Origin: Echinometra lucunter
Lineage: Eukaryota; Echinodermata; Echinoidea; Camarodonta; Echinometridae
Direction of reading: 5' to 3'
Assembly (NCBI GenBank): GCA_029962745.1
Contig: CM057157.1
Location: 3,269,032 to 3,333,031, forward strand
Length of the DNA stretch: 64,000 bases
The notes beneath the pieces were generated by a model that worked only from the letters and a program-made list of their open reading frames with translations, made no database searches and was not told the DNA's origin. The position numbers were made by a program, and so were the translations under genes. Positions 1 to 11,444 of this stretch are shown here, piece by piece (positions within the stretch are counted from its first letter, which is position 1; every line of letters begins with the position of its first letter).

Positions 1-510
1 ACCTGAAGAAGATCGATGGGGGAGAGAGTTAGGAGAAGGGTAAGGGAGGAGCTCCAACCTGACTGCATCGCAGATATACATGATATAGAGGGCTCCCAAG
101 TTGGAAGTGTGATGATGTGGGGCGGCGTCAACACCCATGCATGGGAAGACAGATCTTGTTCCCGTTCCAGGTCGATTGCCCGCCCGAGGATACGTAGACG
201 AGGTGTTGTAGCCGTACGTCGATCAGTTGTGGAGAAAATGGCATTGAGCTTATGGAACGGCCTGCAAATTCCCCCGAATGCAACCCCACCAAGAACCTCT
301 TGATAACATTAAGCCGAAAGCTAAGAAGTTAAAGAACGATACATCTCTGGCAGTGTTTGGACGAGTTCCAGCACATTTTGCAGAGGGCCATGGTCAATCT
401 GGATCAACGTCGCGTACAAACTTTGATCAACAGTATGCTGAAGAGGTGTCGCGAGGTGATCGAAGCAGACAATGGACCTATCAATAATCACTGTCCAATA
501 AACACTGTGA
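1..510 (+). pseudogene. Decayed Tc1/mariner-type transposase (C-terminal half)
   Basis: The reading frame from about 16 encodes a stretch ending in GSVMMWGGV, close to the Tc1 transposase signature around the second catalytic Asp (GSVMVWGGI). Further downstream, in other frames, are a piece reading ARGYVDEVL and, at 357-520, a C-terminal block containing LINSMLKRCREVIEA, which matches the usual end of Tc1 transposases. The pieces lie in different frames with stops between them, so the gene is dead. The N-terminal DNA-binding part lies to the left of the window. Confidence 0.75.
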
Positions 511-607
511 TGCTTATTAAAGTAAAGCATAGAGTATAGAGTGACATGCAACAAATCGTGCTTGAAAGTTCTCTTATCCGTGTTGAAGCTGACACTAATC
601 ACAAAAG

Positions 608-955
608 ATAGAGGTGTCGTGGTCTAGTGGATATGTCACCGGACTGAAGATCTCGTGGTCCGAGTTCAAATCCCAGCGCGGCACTAATGTCCTTTGGCAA
701 GATATGCATCTACATTTGCCTCTCTCCACCCAGGTGTTAAGTGGGTACCCGGTAGGATGCGAAAGTCATTATGGTTTGTTTAGCATTGTGGGGCCTACAA
801 AAGGCGCCTGGCTAAAATGCTCCTTAGGGAGTGGAGAAGGTGCATACATTGTATGCTGGCAAGCCTGAATCCGATGATTGGGGTAATAATATCTCTGTAA
901 AGCGCTTAGACTCTCTTGGAGATTAGGCGCTATATAAATCCAGAATATTATTATA
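608..955 (+). mobile_element. tRNA-derived SINE, copy 1
   Basis: The head (about 611-690) looks like a tRNA gene: GGTGTCGTGGTCTAGTGG resembles a pol III A box and GAGTTCAAATCC a B box. The body continues through CACCCAGGTGTTAAGTGGGT and ends with GGCGCTATATAAATCCAG followed by an ATT-rich tail. The same head, body and tail recur at 41390-41757, and a related head is on the minus strand at 62224-62438. A functional tRNA is unlikely because the tRNA-like head is fused to a 270-bp repeat body. Confidence 0.8.
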
Positions 956-1771
956 TGATTATTAAATTTCAACTTTTTTCTCTACACCGTTTGTCATAAA
1001 ATGCATGATTTCACACCAACAATGCCATTAATTAGCAGACACATACCATTCATTTGTGGGTAGGAAAATTCCCTATTCATTACCGTTTGAATCATCAAAT
1101 TTGGTTAAATACTTTTGAGATATATGAAAAATTGCTAAGGGGGACTGTAGGTCAAAAGTCAAAGGTCATACGGTCAGAAAATCAGACAATTATGAATTAT
1201 TCGCAAATATTGTGTTTCCATGATAACTTGGAAAATATAGCATGGATGCATTTTAGTCAAAGATGAGTGAAAAATATTTCTAGATTGAAGAGGTAATGGT
1301 AATTAGTTGGTAGCTTTTTTGAGATGTATTTAATTAAATAAATAAATATATAAAAAAAGATCCCGTGGAAGGTGGAGGGTGATAGCCGGTCAAATTGCTC
1401 ATTTTGTTGTTGTTGCTTTGTTTTTTCACCAAAACTTCACACTTTAGAAATTTAAACAGATTTTCCAAACTCTCTACCCTTATGTATGGCCTTGATAGTC
1501 ACATCAATCAGCTTTCAAAGCAAACTTAATGTACATCATGAGATGTTTTACAATATCCAAACATCGCAATTTCTTGGTGGAGAGAAAACATATCTTTGGA
1601 GAACTGTCTAGGTCTTCATAATTCATAATTAGCATTTTTTCATAAAACCAAGAATATTGACATATCTTTTAAGGTTCAGAGTTTTGAAAGGAGATGAGGA
1701 AAGGGATACCTTTTAGTTTCAGTGAATCAGTTATACGTAAAAAAGATTCAGTTTACACTCTAAATTTCTTA

Positions 1772-2175
1772 CTGCTTTCACACCAAGGTACGGTCGCTGA
1801 GAACGGTCGCAGAGACCGTACCCAGCGACCGATGAAACCATGGTGTGAAAGCATTTCATCGTTCTCAGCGACCGATCGTCTTGGTAAAAAACGATCGATC
1901 GCTGAGTCCGACCTAAGAGGTACTTCAGCGACCGATCGCGACCGATGCAAGCTTGATGTGAAAGCAAATCGTACTCAGCGACCGATCGAAATGCAATGAC
2001 CCCCATACATGTCCACGCGCTATCTCTACTTCCGCTTCCGGCTAGGTCAGCTATACAGCGACCGATCGCTCTGGGCCTGACTAAATTTTGACGGCGGTGT
2101 GAAAGCACGTCCGATCGGTCGCTGGGTACGGTCGCAGAGACCGTACCCAGCGACCGTACCTTGGTGTGAAAGCGG
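1772..2175. mobile_element. GC-rich TIR element (MITE-like) with TA target duplication
   Basis: Both ends carry the inverted terminal repeat GCTTTCACACCAAGGTACGG (left at 1774; reverse complement ending at 2173). A TA dinucleotide flanks each side (1770-1771 and 2176-2177), as for Tc1/mariner-type insertions. The 404-bp interior has no transposase. It is built from repeated CAGCGACCGATCG-type motifs in both orientations and contains near-perfect hairpins just inside each end. Its GC content contrasts sharply with the AT-rich surroundings. Confidence 0.75.
2116..2156. repeat. Perfect 18-bp hairpin inside the TIR element
   Basis: Arms 2116-2133 and 2139-2156 are exact reverse complements separated by a 5-base loop (GCAGA). 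An imperfect version with two mismatches sits just inside the left end near 1792-1832. Confidence 0.85.
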
Positions 2176-2190
2176 TATTAGACTTGAATC

Positions 2191-2288
2191 ATGACAACTC
2201 CAAAAATCGATTAAAAATCTTAATAAATTAGAAAAAAAAAATCTTATTGATCATGATTTTTTTTAAATCTAATTTTGAAATTGTCCTT
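2191..2288. mobile_element. Short AT-rich MITE, diverged copy
   Basis: The left end reads GACAACTCCAAAAATCGATT and the right end AATTTTGAAATTGTCC. These are imperfect inverted repeats with the same layout and terminal motif as the better preserved copy at 10378-10471. There is no coding capacity. Confidence 0.5.
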
Positions 2289-2688
2289 AATTACAACCGA
2301 CTAAGAATACATTAATGTAAGAAATTTATAGTGTACCCAAGAGATTTATTATTTCATTATCATTATCAATATCATTGTTCCATTTTTTATTATTTCTATT
2401 ATTATTGATTCTTCTTCTTCTTCTCCTTCTCCTCCTCCTCCTCCATCTTCTTCCTATTGTTATTATTACTATTATTATCATTACTATTATTGAGATAGCA
2501 TGCTTACTTGATAATTAGACTACAATATCATAAAGCGTAGGCCTTCCATGCAATTTTATGACTGTATAATAATTATACTGCCCTCACAATATCCTACTCA
2601 GTATCTTCTCATTCTCCTTGTCTCACAGTTACATCTCATGAAACACATGCAGAGGTGCAATAAGCCGAATATTTTGGGGGCTGCATTA

Positions 2689-2900
2689 CCCCCCCCCCCC
2701 CCCGAAAAAAAAATAAATAAAAAGAAATGAATAAATAAAAAAGAAATAAATAAATGAAATAAAATTTAAACAGAATAAAAAAAAATATGACATGAAAAAT
2801 AAAAAAATGCAAAACAAAAAATAAAAAATATAAAAAATAAATTAATAAAAAAATCTTGACGATGAAAAAAAATGAACTCAAAGAAAAATGAAGAATAGCA
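2689..2900. repeat. Poly-C run followed by A-rich low-complexity DNA
   Basis: A run of 15 C (2689-2703) is followed by about 180 bases of AAATAAA-type simple sequence. The open frames across it on both strands are compositional artefacts. Confidence 0.8.
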
Positions 2901-4835
2901 GGAAAGGGTCATTGGGCTAGATATTCAAGAAAATCTGATGCAATAACAATGTCGAAGAGATAGAAAGAATAACTAAAAATTTTGTCGTACAAATGGAGGG
3001 GGCAGCAGCTCTCCCAACCCCTCACCAATACGCTAGTGAGCACATGAATAGTCTCAAACACAAATCCAACCCACCCACACGCACTCAATCATCCCACATA
3101 TCCATAGTCACCCTATGCAAAATCTCATGACGAGCAAGGCATGATCTTCTCTAGCCAATTCTTTTCTTTTTAATTCCCATTAGCATTACCAGATATAAAA
3201 ACGGTATACCATACAAAATTTTCAATTACCTATAACCACAACTACTGTAACCAAATGAGCAAAGTAGAAATTAATCATTTAATGCAAGAAACGCTTTGAA
3301 TAAAACCAACAACCCAACAAACACCAGTAACATTTGCTATATTACCTCGACCAAACTATGTATATCTTCCAGGTTATACATGTTATAGTGACATGATCAA
3401 GTTGCGGTCATGGCGGAAAAATAGATTTTCGCCTGATTATTCAACATCTGCCCGAAATCAATCATAGTTTCATAATATGATTATGCTGATATTATCTTTA
3501 CGATTCGGTTTCATAAAGACACATTTTATTTAATCTTGTTTGGATCAGGATGACCATGACATAAGGTATCATAATTCATACAGTAAATTGTAAATGTCTG
3601 AGGATGCAAGATGTTTGCACCAGATCGGTTGAATTATGACTTATTCGTCACAACTGCGCAGACATAATAAAGAAAATATATAAAAGAATGATAACCCTCT
3701 GCCTATTTTCCTATATTATTTTAAATCCAGCTACAATATTATGTTTCTATTACCACATCTTTGAAGAAGTTCCGAAATAATGCGTTTTCATTATGAAACA
3801 AATCTGATCATAGTTATGTGGCATTAAGGCATAACGAGTTTGAAAAGAAGTTAATTGTATACAAAACAATTATGTTACTGCTTATGTTGAGCCGGGATGT
3901 TCAGTTCACTTTATTCGACGCAATTCAATTCCATCTTTTAAAAAATGCATCAAGTTGAATATAAACATGCAATTCAATGCGAATTAGAAATGAAATAACA
4001 TACACATAAATATTGTAATGGAACTAAATTGGATTAAAAAAAACCCCAAAAGGTCTTGTCGAGACAGCTTCCCATATAACTACTACTCTTTATTTTTCTC
4101 CTCCTCCTCCCCCTCCTCCTCCTTCTTCTTCTGCTTCTCTCTCTCATCTATTTCTTCTACTTCCTCTTCTTTCACGGACACAACGAATTATCTAACAAAA
4201 CTACGACAAATACACAAATGATACACAAACTGATATGCCTAATATGCTTAAGAATTACAATGCCTAGCCATCTTAATTTACGAAAGAAAGCCAAACATTT
4301 ATGTCAAAAACAAATTTAGAAATATTATTGATTACTGAATTCAAATGATCTAGAAACAGTTCAATACTTAGCTAAAGGAGTCGATTAAAAACATAGCTTC
4401 AGTGTAATATTCTCTGTTCATTAAGTTTTTAAAAATTGTTTTGAAATATGTGAATATATTCATTTATTTACATTTCAAATTACGAACTAAACATAAATCT
4501 CATTACGTTTTTATGACGTGCACAGTACTGTGATTAACGAGGACATTACGTAACTGTAACTGTAGTTTTCCTTACCGAAGTTCGAATTAAAATGTGTAGA
4601 TGTTTGAACTTTTGTTTATCAAATATGCTGATCACTGTTGATCATTTAAGTACCACTTGCATTAAATTTACCATGTCCTCAGTATAGATCTTTGACATAA
4701 TTGTCAGTTACTTCTTTTCTCCCCACAAAAGGAAACTATCATGCCGATCCTGTATATCTGCATTCCTCTACAAACAGCTAAAAGCTAAAATATAGTCTAA
4801 ATTCCGTTTCACAATTCATCTTCAAACTGTCATTA
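2900..4835. other. Intergenic stretch without recognised features
   Basis: AT-rich sequence without a recognisable exon, repeat family or RNA gene. It includes a short pyrimidine-rich tract (CTCCTCC/TTCTTC) near 4096-4165. Confidence 0.5.
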
Positions 4836-4836
<1 letters not shown>

Positions 4837-4893
<57 letters not shown>

Positions 4894-4910
4894 TCTACTA
4901 CTACTCCTGT
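4837..4910. repeat. (ACT)n trinucleotide microsatellite
   Basis: About 20 near-perfect ACT units with a few interruptions near the right end. Confidence 0.9.
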
Positions 4911-5834
4911 AAATGAACATAAGATTTCCAGGCCAAATTCTCAAGTTTGTCATTCGCATGAATTCATATTGCTTTCAAATTCAAAATTTTAGTGCTGTCA
5001 GGTATATCCCGGGTTCATATCCTTATTTTTAGTTTTAAAATCTATAAATTTTTCTTTCGTATCTACATTTTTTTCGTTCTCAAATTCATGAAAAATGTGC
5101 TCCTTTCACTATCTAGCTCAACACGATTCGAGCACTTTGCGACGTTTTTATTCTAGCATTCAAATTCATTTTTAGCATTTTTAGCATGTCCCTTATTAAG
5201 CCTGAAGTCAGAGGAGAAAGTGAGGCTCCTTCCTCCTTTCTCCACCCCCTTTGCCTCAGATAATGTACATGAAGCGCCAGCACACAGCCGCGGTTATCGC
5301 TCACTCTTGACTTTATTTCTGACTACGCCCCATGGATGATTGTCTTGAAGATACGTAACTACGCCAATAAAGACAATAGCAGGATGCACCACAATGACCA
5401 ATCATGCATTTTACTCGCATTATTTTTTACTGTAAATGTCTGAAATTACAAACAAACAAACTAAAACACGTGTGATGCATTACTTTCCCCCTGATGATAT
5501 ATCTACAAAACCTTTCGACCAAAAATGCTCAATGAAATAATAAGACGGGAAAATTAAATGGTAATTTATTTGGCAGAATAGATTTGGGCGAATTTGGATG
5601 CCCAGAAAAATGAATTTAAATTTAAAAAAAAAACGAATTTGAACGGGAAATCCTATGATATTAAAGGGGGTACCCAATGCCGAAACAATGTTAGTTCATT
5701 TAAAAGAGCATGATTTTATTAGCAGAAAACCATCTGCCTAAAGTTTTTTAAACAGTCGTGTTGCCAAGGAAACCCCCAAACGTGGTAAGATTTCGGGATA
5801 TTTTTGACCTCTCAGCTGTGACCCAGTTTCAACT

Positions 5835-5985
5835 GGGTACCCACTTTTACGTCAAAATGACGTCAAAGTGGGTACCTTGTCGCGCAATTCTAGCAAAATG
5901 CGCGCAAGGTATAATACATATTGTACAGTCTAGCGCGCAACACAACTGCAATGCGCGAAGCTGGGTACCCACTTTGACGTCATAC
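5835..5985. repeat. GGTACCCACTTTGACGTCA inverted and direct repeats
   Basis: GGGTACCCACTTTTACGTCA (5835-5854) and its reverse complement (to 5876) form a short hairpin. A third, direct copy lies at about 5963-5982. Two copies contain the palindrome TGACGTCA (5858-5865 and 5975-5982), identical to the CRE/ATF consensus. This is probably a fragment of a dispersed repeat; a regulatory role is not shown. Confidence 0.55.
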
Positions 5986-6211
5986 CTCATACTCAAATTT
6001 TTTGGTCAGCTCTTGACTTTTTATGAGAAAAATAAGCCAAAATGCATTGATTTAGATTAAAAATCATCATATTTTCAATGTTATTCTTCTTATAATTCTA
6101 TTCTCGATCATATATCGATTTTTTTTTATACCATTGTGTAATCACTTTAAACCAAACTTAACATATAAGGAATATGTCCCTATGCCCTGCAATAGAGAGC
6201 AAAAAGGAGAA

Positions 6212-6312
6212 AACAATATTGTTGTTGTTGGTTGTATTTTTTTTGCGCTTCAGTCAGAATTGACTATTTACGCCTAGTCTCGTGTTAAGATTAAAAAGCC
6301 TAGTCAGTCGTT
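6212..6312. repeat. Dispersed repeat, copy 1 (TTGTTGTTG ... TTTACGCC)
   Basis: TTGTTGTTG, then a GCGCTTCAGTCAGAATTGACTATTTACGCC-like core. A related copy is at 45214-45300 with the same order of motifs (TTGTTG run, GGCGCT, AATATTTACGCC). Only the pairing is visible; the family is not identified. Confidence 0.5.
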
Positions 6313-6907
6313 TATTTTAATAATTCTTAGCTTGGAAACAAATATAACTTTTTAATTTATTTTGCATGATAATAGGCTCATGAAATAACCATTGATATGT
6401 GAAAAGATATCTTTTAATTTAGCCTTAGGTCCTTCAGCGGGAGAAAACAACCGAGAAGGGTGAAATGAGATATGCCCAACATACTTTCTGATGTTACCAG
6501 TTGAAGTTACTGGAAATTGTTCCTAAACGGAAATGATTTGAGATGTGTTTGAAAGCTGTCAACATTTTCAAAATTTGTTATATTTTCTGCAGTCTATTCT
6601 AAAGCTTGAAAGAGCGTGATCCGTAGAATCTTGTGGTTATTTATGTAGTTGCAAGGAGAGATTTTTGGGAAGATCTCAGAATACTTAGTTTTGAATAGAT
6701 TTTAATCCTGGTTAATTCTGATGTCCAAAATAACCCTTCACACTTTAATACACAATGAAATAAAATAGAACTAAACTAAATGCAACTTCCATAAACCCAG
6801 CTGTGTTAATGGGAGAAACTGCCCTTTTTTTTTTTTTACTGCTGAAGGACCTAAGTTTTAACGGAAGAAATATCTTTTCACAAATCAGTGATTATTTCAT
6901 GAGCCTG

Positions 6908-6913
6908 TTTATT
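6908..6913 (-). promoter_or_regulatory. Candidate polyadenylation signal for the receptor phosphatase
   Basis: AATAAA on the minus strand, about 256 bases downstream of the phosphatase stop codon. Other AATAAA-like hexamers exist in this AT-rich DNA, so this is only a candidate. Confidence 0.3.
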
Positions 6914-7168
6914 GAAAATAAATTTAAAATTTATATTTGCAATTTACGAAAGTTATGTGAAATTATGATGATTATATTACAAAGGTATATCAGTACATCT
7001 CTTTACGCCACGAACAGTTCTTTTTGCACCATCAACAAATCTACTTGGTAATGCTTCTTTGTATTAAGCATTGCTTCCAAAGAAAGCAGTGCTACCCAAA
7101 TTAAATTTATGTATCTTCACCCAAGTAAACTTTACCTCTCGAATGTAATGATGGCTGTTAGCCATCGT

Positions 7169-7453
7169 CTATGGATCATATCCTAAGTTTTCATAGACAA
7201 CCTCCCCTTCTGCAGGTTTTGACTCTACTTGTGGTTCTTCATTGGCACTTCTCCTATCTATGGCTGAGTGTGACGTAACCCCAGCAGCACCAGCTTGGAT
7301 GTCGGTCAGCTCATACACACTCTCCACCGCGACAGGACGAGCGCTCTCTACGTTCCCATAGGTATGCTCCTGATCATGATCACAAGAAAACTGCTCGTAA
7401 TCACTGGCTTGCAGATACTCATTGATCAACATGTAGATGAAAGAATACTCCTC
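7169..7453 (-). CDS. RPTP terminal exon: end of D2 and tyrosine-rich tail
   Basis: Begins EEYSFIYMLINEYLQASDY (last D2 helix) and then a tail with TYGNVE, VYELTD and VVYENLGYDP before a TAG stop. YGNV and YENL fit the pYxN consensus for GRB2-type SH2 domains, and VxYxxL at the C-terminus also fits an ITIM. These are motif matches only. Confidence 0.92.
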   Translation of the reverse strand, partial: EEYSFIYMLINEYLQASDYEQFSCDHDQEHTYGNVESARPVAVESVYELTDIQAGAAGVTSHSAIDRRSANEEPQVESKPAEGEVVYENLGYDP

Positions 7454-10400
7454 CTGCAATAAAAGGAGAATAATCCAAAATTATATCCTTATCTTACTTG
7501 ATAGTTTGAAATGATGGTAGTAAAGGCTTCTAAAGAACTCAACTCAAAAGACATTTCATTGTCCACTTATACTGCCTATATAAAAGCTGTTCGGAATAAT
7601 ATTCGCATTTGTCAAAAGGAGAAAATAGGGCTACTGGAACTCAAGTTATTAAAGATCATGTGCAATTCCGTTTGTTTCTGTAAAATAAGATAATCAAATC
7701 AGAGCCATTTTTACAAGCCATTTTTACAAATTATTAAGATACAGTCCATCATTTACTATCCGTTACTTAAGTTTTATAGTTGTGTAATAGAAATTGATAG
7801 GACATTCTCTTTTTATACGGAGTACTTCACCTCAGTTTGGACAAAGTGCATTCTGTCATTCCTCATCATCTTGACGGTCTGGAATACATTGACAACTGGC
7901 TGATGCATTATCTGAGCAATGCATTCGAGCACGGTACAGAAGACGGCTGAACGACTAACTCCACTCCTGTAGATATGAAGGATAACATTCTATTATCCAA
8001 AATCTTGTAACGCGGCTCCTCGTAATTCACATCTATATCACTAGCCAGTTCATAATATATAAATAAAACATAACTAAAACGAAACTATTCATTTATGACG
8101 ATATTATCACAAGGTGGGGGAGGGGAGGGTCTCCGAGTCCAACATCTTGAATCCTAAAATAAGAAAGAACGCAATAGAGAGGGGTATACCGTAGTCATGG
8201 TAGTCATCAAACAAAGGAGAATAAAAGGAGGAGTGATAGGCAAATATCCAGAATGCTAAATCCCGCCGACCTTTAAAAATGTAGTACGTGCCATTTATTA
8301 GGAATTTTAGTATGTCTTTCTTGCACCAGATGTCCATACTTTATAACTGATAGTGATGCTTACAAGCAATGAACCACGAGAGGTGTGTCATGCTGAGTAG
8401 TGTAGACTTCTCTTACTTCCTCTATAAGATTGAGAATTGAACGTGCACACTTCTTCTGTTTCATCACGTCAGATGGCCAGTCAAGGAACTGGTACTGCTC
8501 TACAACATGGCGTACCTAACAAAATATTAGTGGCATGCATATTGAGGCTTACCGTGCTTACTATCATTGATAGTTTCTTCCCTTAAGGAATGGTCAAAAT
8601 ATGCACACTAAAGAAATAAAATATACGCACACATCTACACTCTAGAAAACTCGCTAATGAATCACTATTTTGAAAGAGTCGAATAGTGAGTATCTAAAGG
8701 CAAACTTTTATGGTGTGGGTTCTAGTGTTGATCAATCATCCACAAAGCGTTAATAAAATTAAAATTAAAACATCCGTCATTGTTTTCTTGTATTTGGTCT
8801 TTTTTGTAATTTGCTTATTATCATGATTACATGATAAATATAACAGGTCACAATGATCATTAAAGACAAAATATTTTACCTTTGAATTTCCCCTTGAAAC
8901 TTCGAGTGTTCTCTTAATGAAACCTCTGTCCTCAGTTGTAGAAAGTGTTAAGACTGAAAGATAGCCAAAGGTTGCCATTCCTCCGTCCAACCAGTAACGA
9001 GCGCAGCTCTGTGAGAGTACCGCATACATTAAACATGTTAAAATATAAATTAGCGATATCGTTTTCGGTATTCAACCTGATACTTTTCCTGGAGTAGTAG
9101 TCGACCTTTAATTAAACAAAGCATCTCACGCCCCAGATATGCCCGGTGGGTTGCTCACTAGGGATTAGTAGTTTCTTGAAGTGCTAGTAAATCTTACCCT
9201 GTACCAATTAATCATAACCAAGAAATATACTTCAAGGAGAATGCGATGTATATATATTTTCCTATATTCAATCTTCTTTAATTCTCTTTATGATTATTTT
9301 TATTCTGTAGAAAGGCCAGGTAAAAGGAAAGAAAAAATCTATGACGTATATCCAACAAGCAATCGGTTGGATTAGGATTTCAAGTGTTGCCCCCATACCT
9401 GATCACGTTGGTTCTCATCGTTGAGCATAATGATAGCGGGCGGTTTGTAGTCGAGGATCATGACCCAGAAATCATCTACTGTGCTTGGCATGGGCATCTG
9501 CGTTGTTATGAAGCTACCGTGATTACCCTGCATGAAACGAAAACGTCACAACGGTATAAAACCATTACATTACTCCTTGCGCTTAGAGCACAGCAAAGAT
9601 GGTGAAAACGCTTGAAAGCCTACGGCAAAATGCCTGTGGAATGACCTCGATTATTTCACTGCTTATCTCCTTTCAAAAACTCTCACAACCTTAATTGTAA
9701 GTAATATATGATATTTCATAATCAGTTTCAACTTGTATGAGCACTTTATAATTTGTATTACCTGATGACATAGAAATTCCCAGTGTATTTAATTATAAAG
9801 CGGTAAGCTCCAAAAGCCCTTTATTTGATGATTAATTTCTAGACTTACTAAACAGTATTTAAAGAAAGATTTTTTTTCTCCTTTTTAATTAAGAAAATAA
9901 AAACAGCCTTTTTAAAAACAGCTTTTTAAAACCCCTCCAATAATTTCATGCCTAACTCACCGACACAAAGCTTGCATTGATGAAATCTGAGCACTCAGTG
10001 TTTACCGACTGGAGAATCACCCGATTCTTTTGAGCTATAAAAAACCAAAATTGTTATAATAAACCAAAAATCAGCAAATATGCTGATAATCATTTTGAAG
10101 AATTCAATTTGATATCACATTTTTAAACGTTTATATCCTTAGACTAGCCCTATTATCTCGAAGAATTGCATTTCAGCAATCTCAAGCCTCAAAGAGATTT
10201 TTCCCTTCGAAGAGAGAGAGAGAGAAAAAAAAGACACTGCCGCAATGAAAACTGACAGCCTATGACAAATGAACATCATAGAAATATACTGTTGTGAAGA
10301 TCACACCATAGAAGAAAAACCTACACTCTCAATTTCTTAGATTATAAATTAATCTAAGGCGATGTAATTAGCATGGTTAGGGACAACTCCAAAAAAGTAT

Positions 10401-11373
10401 ATTAAAAAATTTAATCAATAAGATTGGTTTTTAATCTTTAAGATTTCAATCGAATTTTGGAGTTGTCCCTGATTAGCTCGAAAAGAATTTCAAGTGTAAA
10501 ATTAACATTAATCATTAGTATATCATGATAACCGAAATTATTCGCGACAAGATGATTGTTTGCTTACTTGGAAGGCTGTTGCCATATCGACTCTTGGGCC
10601 TATTGACAGTCGTCGTTCCAGTTCTTATCAAGGATGCAGGAGGGTCTGGGCAGAGGGTTTTGATGTTCTGCACAAGGAAACAAACAGGAGAAGGATAATG
10701 CAAATGATGAGCTGTGATATTTTAACCCATTCGTGACAGAGGGTCCACATTTTGTGGTTTGGCCTAATATCTTTTGATTCAAAGCCCTATAAATCATACG
10801 AAATGCATAAGCAGAAAGAGCAAAAAATTCTACACAAACTGTGCCCATTTTGGTTGCTTCAATACTCGTTGTTTGATGCTGAAAATTTTTTAAAGGAAAA
10901 TAAGCATTAAAATCTTTAAATTGGCGATGTGATAGAAAGTTTAAAATCACCGTTTTCCCCTGAAAATTGGCAACTTTTTGACTACTCATCATAATTTCTG
11001 TCAATTTATATTTATTTCAGATACATGACGTTTTATAAGAAAAGTGTAGCAATAAAATAAACAAGTTGGTGCTGCCAATTTGAAGAATAAAAGCTGACCA
11101 AAATTAGGCTTTAAATAATTCCTGTCACGAATGGGTTAATTACGACACGCATGATGCGAGGCAGGGAACTATTTTTTTTAGAACACCCCATCATGCCATT
11201 GACACAAGTTGAATTGTTTCAAGGCCGATGCCATGTTACAGGACCTACACTTTGCATCGTTTGATTTTGATTTTGATCTTGATTTGATTTGATTTTTGTG
11301 AATAGTTTTCTACATTAATGTGTTTGGATTTTAGTAAGATAAAATTTTGCAGACTGCTGGAGGGGCTTCGGTG

Positions 11374-11444
<71 letters not shown>

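Noticed and set aside
611..690. Functional tRNA gene
   Set aside because: A- and B-box-like sequences are present, but they are the head of a repeated SINE whose body follows directly. No clear cloverleaf with anticodon stem can be defended.
7511..7693. Small plus-strand open frame between phosphatase exons
   Set aside because: No domain and low-complexity AT-rich composition; it lies in an intron of a well-supported minus-strand gene.
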